Assembly: GCA_024347235.1 (NCBI GenBank)
Contig: AP025283.1
Span: forward strand, 4,836,001-4,900,000
Reading direction: 5' to 3'
DNA length: 64,000 nucleotides
Origin: Aliamphritea spongicola
GTDB taxonomy: Bacteria > Pseudomonadota > Gammaproteobacteria > Pseudomonadales > Balneatricaceae
A model generated the notes under the pieces. It was not told the DNA's origin. It was given only the letters and a program-made list of their open reading frames with translations, and did no database searches. A program made the translations under genes and the position numbers. This document shows, piece after piece, positions 60,592-64,000 of this stretch; the stretch's first letter is position 1; the number at the start of each line of letters is the position of its first letter.

Positions 60592-60910
60592 AATCGTCGC
60601 TGCCTTTTCGGTGCAGTCACCTGACTAAAAAGTAAAACTCATTACTTTCAAGAGGTTACTGCTGATCTTATTGTTTACCGGCTGTACCGGGTGACACATT
60701 CACCCGCACATCAGATCCTCGCTCTGTAAACAACCGGTACGGGAAATTGATTATGAAAATTCTACGGGACTGCCGTGCGGGTATTCCTACCATTCAACAG
60801 CCAAAGAGAAGAAATTCAGCGCAATACAGAAAATAGTGAGGTGAAACCTCATCAACTGGGAAAGGCCACCGACACGCTCAGCGTACCGGTGACTCATGGA
60901 GAAGTAGTTT
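60592..60910. other. 319-base intergenic region, no gene recognised
   Basis: It lies between the ammonia-lyase start and the end of the AraC-type gene. A small hairpin TGAGGT-GAA-ACCTCA is near 60838-60852, without a T tract. Open frames here overlap the AraC gene and look accidental. Confidence 0.4.
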
Positions 60911-61788
60911 TTACGCGGGTGCTAAGGGCACATAAATATCGGTTAACAGCTCCGCCGGCGCAACTTCTCTGGGATTATTCAGATACTCTTCAAAGCAGGG
61001 CTGGTCGGCTGGTAAACGGCCGGACTGGGGCAGCCAGACACCGTACAGCCACTGATACGCGCTGGCCAGATCAGCATACGGACCTTTATGGCGCAGCACC
61101 GCATACTCACCTCCCATCAGTGTTTGCCGGGAAAAACCCTCCGGCAATTCCACATCTGCCAGACAACTCATGCAGGCCATTGAACGTAAATCCGCTTCCG
61201 CGACACTGGCGGGATCATCATAGTAGATGGCCAGCATCCGAACCGGCATGCGGTCAGCATGCTGCATAAAAACCAGCCAAACAGCTTCTCAAAAGCATTC
61301 CCGATATTCATATACGACCCGCGATGATTCAGGCCGGTCACCACCAGCGGTTCCTGGTGAGTAATTTTTACATCGTGCATATTCATTGCATCGGACTCCA
61401 TTGCGATACCTGCCGCCGCCTGTACAGCGGCAACAAAAGCCGTATGGCTGCCTTCCTGCCGATAACGGGCCGGAGGCATGCCATACATCTCGCTGAAGGC
61501 ACGGTTGAATGAAGCTAAACCAGCATAACCGGACCCGGCGGCAATTTTCTCCAAACTGCGTGCCGTATTCACCAGCTCACCGGCTGCACGGTGCAACCGT
61601 AAACGTTTAACCGTTACAGCCAGGGTTTCACCATAGACACTCTGATACAGCCGGTGCCAGTGGTAAGGCGATACGCAGGCAACATCCGCCAGCTGATACA
61701 AATCCAGTGGCTCATCCAGATGGGCGTAGATGTAATCAAATACTCTGGCAAAACGTTGCTGGTAAAGTGCATTGCGGCACGGTTTCAT
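60911..61788 (-). CDS. AraC-family regulator with GyrI-like effector domain (one apparent frameshift)
   Basis: The repaired protein is about 292 residues. The two helix-turn-helix motifs lie at the N-terminus (LYQLADVACVSPYHWHRLYQ and LEKIAAGSGYAGLASFNRAF), followed by a GyrI-like small-molecule domain (GLNHRGSYMNIGNAFEKL, GGEYAVLRHKGPY). This layout is that of the SoxS/Rob-GyrI group that answers to drugs or lipophilic compounds. The break is in the T/A run at about 61266-61270 inside GWFF. Confidence 0.85.
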
Positions 61789-61901
61789 GAATATAACTCC
61801 CCGTTTTTGAGACCACAGGATATGGCCTGTAACTGTCCTTCAGCGACCCAGCCAATCTAGCACCACCGGGTTTTGCAATTCTTGCGGTTCTGAAGGACGC
61901 G

Positions 61902-63239
61902 TTACTCCGGGCGCTTTTCTGAAGCTTCCGGTTCAGCATCATCAGACGTCTGCGCCGCTGCCTGATCAGCCCCGTCAGCAACGGTCTCCTCAGGCACCGG
62001 CTGAGACTCCGCCTGTACCGCCCGGTACAGCTCACCGGAGGTATAGTAAGAACCCGGGCGGGGTACGAACTGTGGCTTGGCCCGTTTACGCTTATAATGC
62101 TGCGCTGATACACGTCCCAGTGTGAACAGTGACAGCACGCCTGCGGCAACCGCCATAAAGCCAAATAACCCTTGTGGGCCAAACCAGCTGATGCCGTTAC
62201 TGCTCAGCAGCGGGCCGGCGATTGCACCGATACTGTAACCCACCATCAGCGCACCGGCGGTTTGCATCCGCCGCTCCGGTTTTGCCCAGTCATTGGCATG
62301 GGCCGCTGCCAGTGAGTAAATGGTAAATGCCAGACTGCCATATAAGAAACTGCTCGCCAGCAACAGCTCGGGCCGCAGATAGAACTCAACCTGCAGGGCG
62401 ATTGCCGCACAGATCAGCACCACCAGCCCGGCAACCACCGCAATTACCTTGCGCCGCTCGATCCGGTCCGAGAGTTTGCCAATGGGCGTTTGCAGCACCA
62501 GCCCGCCACAGATTCCCAACGCCATAAACCAGGAAATCTGCTCCGCACTCAGCTCTACCTGCAGGGCAAATAACGGCCCCATGGTGTTAAAAGATGCGCT
62601 GAGAAAACCGGCACAGGCAGCGCCAAGAAAGCCCACCGGCGTGGTCCGCAGGGTCGGCATTATTTTCAGAGGCTCCGGCGGATCCGGCTGCGGCTCGGCG
62701 GTCCGGGTCAGGGCTACCGGCACCAGACAAAACGAAAAGCAGATGGAGGCCATGACAAACAGCTGATAGCCGCTTGGATCCTGCAGCAACAAGAACAGCT
62801 GGGCACCGCCAGCCCCCAGATAGTTAACGATCATATAGATCGCCAGCAGGCCGCCCCGGTGCTGGTTACTGACCCCGGCGTTCAGCCAGCTTTCGGTGAC
62901 CATCAGCAAACCGGCCATGGCAAAGCCGGATACCAGCCGCAGGCCGAACCAGAATACCGGATCGGTCCAGAGCATATGCGCCAGAGGGATCATTGAAATA
63001 ATGGAAGCAAAGACACTGAAGGTCCGGATATAACCCACCCGATCCACCAGATAACCGGTATATCTCGCGCCAAAGAACAGCCCGATGAAATAGCCACTCA
63101 TGATGATACCGGTCAGCTCAGTGGAGAAACCTTCCAGATTACTGCGCAGGCTCAGCAGGGTCATGAACAGACCGTTGCCAATCAGCAAACAGCCGTGACT
63201 TAGCAGTAGTGCAGAAACACGCTTGAGTAACGCGCCCAT
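61902..63239 (-). CDS. MFS transporter, YcaD-like
   Basis: A 445-residue protein with twelve predicted membrane segments. It has GARYTGYLVDRVGYIRTF between segments 2 and 3 and GKLSDRIERRKVI between 8 and 9, the two MFS loop motifs. The last 60 residues form an acidic, glutamate- and alanine-rich cytoplasmic tail. The substrate is unknown. The frame is intact. The AraC-GyrI regulator downstream may be functionally linked. Confidence 0.8.
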   Translation of the reverse strand: MGALLKRVSALLLSHGCLLIGNGLFMTLLSLRSNLEGFSTELTGIIMSGYFIGLFFGARYTGYLVDRVGYIRTFSVFASIISMIPLAHMLWTDPVFWFGLRLVSGFAMAGLLMVTESWLNAGVSNQHRGGLLAIYMIVNYLGAGGAQLFLLLQDPSGYQLFVMASICFSFCLVPVALTRTAEPQPDPPEPLKIMPTLRTTPVGFLGAACAGFLSASFNTMGPLFALQVELSAEQISWFMALGICGGLVLQTPIGKLSDRIERRKVIAVVAGLVVLICAAIALQVEFYLRPELLLASSFLYGSLAFTIYSLAAAHANDWAKPERRMQTAGALMVGYSIGAIAGPLLSSNGISWFGPQGLFGFMAVAAGVLSLFTLGRVSAQHYKRKRAKPQFVPRPGSYYTSGELYRAVQAESQPVPEETVADGADQAAAQTSDDAEPEASEKRPE

Positions 63240-63463
63240 GGTGGCCTCAGTTTAATCGCTGGGAAATCATCCGGTGATCCGGCTATTCTGGCTGAGCCCC
63301 GGGGTTTCGCCAGTATTTTCAACGCAAATTTACAACCAGCCGACCGGCCTGTCGCAGCCGGGTAAAAACCACCGGATAATCCGCCTGAGACTGCTCCTGC
63401 AAGACACGCTGTTCAGAAAGTCATTTCAAATTAACTTTTCAAAAGGCCTTTCAGAAAGTCTTC

Positions 63464-63780
63464 TCAAAAAACGAGCGGAATCGACTGTTCTTCCGCACGC
63501 AGGGTATAGCCGGCACAGGCTTCATCATGGGGATCACCTGTACCAGCTCCGCTTTATGCAACCCGGCCTTGCGGCAAATGTCATAGGCCTGGGTGATATT
63601 CTGACAGGTCAGGATATCGCCCTGATCATTTTGCAGTAATGCCTTCATCGGCACATGATTATCATCACCGGGGTATTCATACTGACACTCGATGACCAGC
63701 GGGCTGCAGCCTGACTCAAAGAACCGCATATTGGTCACCGCACCGGCATGGGCCAGTTGGGTAAATTGGGATATCTGCAT
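63464..63780 (-). CDS. Small conserved protein resembling DUF6482 (one apparent frameshift)
   Basis: The repaired protein is about 105 residues. It begins MQISQFTQLAHAGAVTNMRF and, after one base is added to the C/G run near 63526-63529, ends with QVIPHDEACAGYTLRAEE and IPLVF. The histidine-aspartate-glutamate-x-cysteine end is what I recall from DUF6482 proteins of pseudomonads. The function is unknown. Confidence 0.6.
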
Positions 63781-63829
63781 ACTAACCTCCTGCCGGCAGA
63801 ATCGCTGCAGAGGTTATTGAAGGGAACGG

Positions 63830-64000
63830 TCAGCGCAAATCCTTACAGGCAATTTGCTGTAAAGCATCACGGTTGATGATTTCAAAAACCCCGGCATGCT
63901 GCTCCACCAGACTGTCGTCTTCCAGTTCACCAAGGGCAATACTCGCCGTTGGCCGGGACATACCTGTCAGTTTAGCCAAATCTGCGTGGGTCAGTTTCAA
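63830..64000 (-). CDS. Crp/Fnr-family regulator, C-terminal part (runs off window)
   Basis: The visible 56 residues read through THADLAKLTGMSRPTASIAL and end in LQQIACKDLR. This is the winged-helix C-terminus of a Crp/Fnr-type regulator with its recognition helix. The nucleotide- or cluster-binding part lies outside the window, so the signal it senses cannot be told. Confidence 0.75.
   Translation of the reverse strand: MKLTHADLAKLTGMSRPTASIALGELEDDSLVEQHAGVFEIINRDALQQIACKDLR

Noticed and set aside
60775-61269. A plus-strand open frame of 164 residues
   Set aside because: It mostly lies antisense to the AraC-GyrI gene, which has clear domains, and has no recognisable protein features.
1-64000. 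tRNA, rRNA, insertion sequences, prophage or toxin-antitoxin modules
   Set aside because: None was recognised. Transposase-like motifs, cloverleaf-type sequences and attachment-site repeats were not seen by eye.

Overview
This window reads as chromosomal DNA of a marine gammaproteobacterium of the Oceanospirillales type (Amphritea/Neptunomonas/Marinobacterium-like; the genus is a guess). The reasons are: a Pseudomonas-like gene order (diguanylate cyclase, dsbA, cytochrome c4, engB, polA, thrB; ubiC-ubiA-phoB-phoR; pstSCAB-phoU), two TRAP transporters, HexR, and moderate GC content. No tRNA, rRNA, CRISPR array, prophage or insertion sequence was seen.

Layout. 1-10430: end of the his cluster, ubiB, a diguanylate cyclase, dsbA, cytochrome c4, engB, polA, thrB. 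10475-14226: a divergent HxlR/SDR pair, then a minus-strand trpR-trpE-trpG operon with a TrpR operator at its promoter. 14355-15386: a non-coding region that I read as one very long (about 0.9 kb) CsrB/Rsm-type RNA, with a promoter, about 35 GGA motifs mostly in hairpin loops, three imperfect repeats of about 0.2 kb, and an intrinsic terminator. This is the most interesting part of the window. 15448-21490: SOS-controlled uvrD, a membrane protein with a degenerate GGDEF domain, a chemoreceptor and a thioesterase. 21716-28644: the phosphate uptake genes pstS and pstC-pstA-pstB-phoU, with Pho boxes. 28597-35448: a DSBA-receiver-GGDEF fusion, small conserved proteins, ubiC-ubiA, and Pho-box-controlled phoB-phoR. 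35459-40211: mltA, cysZ, an oxidoreductase and small envelope proteins. 40420-46893: a TRAP transporter whose permease and binding-protein genes are separated by two tandem Sel1-SPOR paralogues. 47140-51752: hexR, a GFA enzyme, a membrane-anchored glutamate-synthase-like protein, and a MarR/SPW divergent pair. 51824-60591: a catabolic island (M24 peptidase, TRAP transporter, M20 amidohydrolase, EutA-like protein, Lrp regulator, diaminopropionate ammonia-lyase) of unknown substrate. 60911-64000: AraC-GyrI regulator, MFS transporter, a small protein and the end of a Crp/Fnr regulator.

Quality warning. About 35 genes, including essential ones such as polA, are broken by small indels, about 70 in all. 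Nearly all lie in mononucleotide runs and are repaired by lengthening the run by one or two bases. I treat these as sequencing errors and annotate each gene as one intact feature spanning its fragments. Protein lengths for such genes are the repaired lengths.
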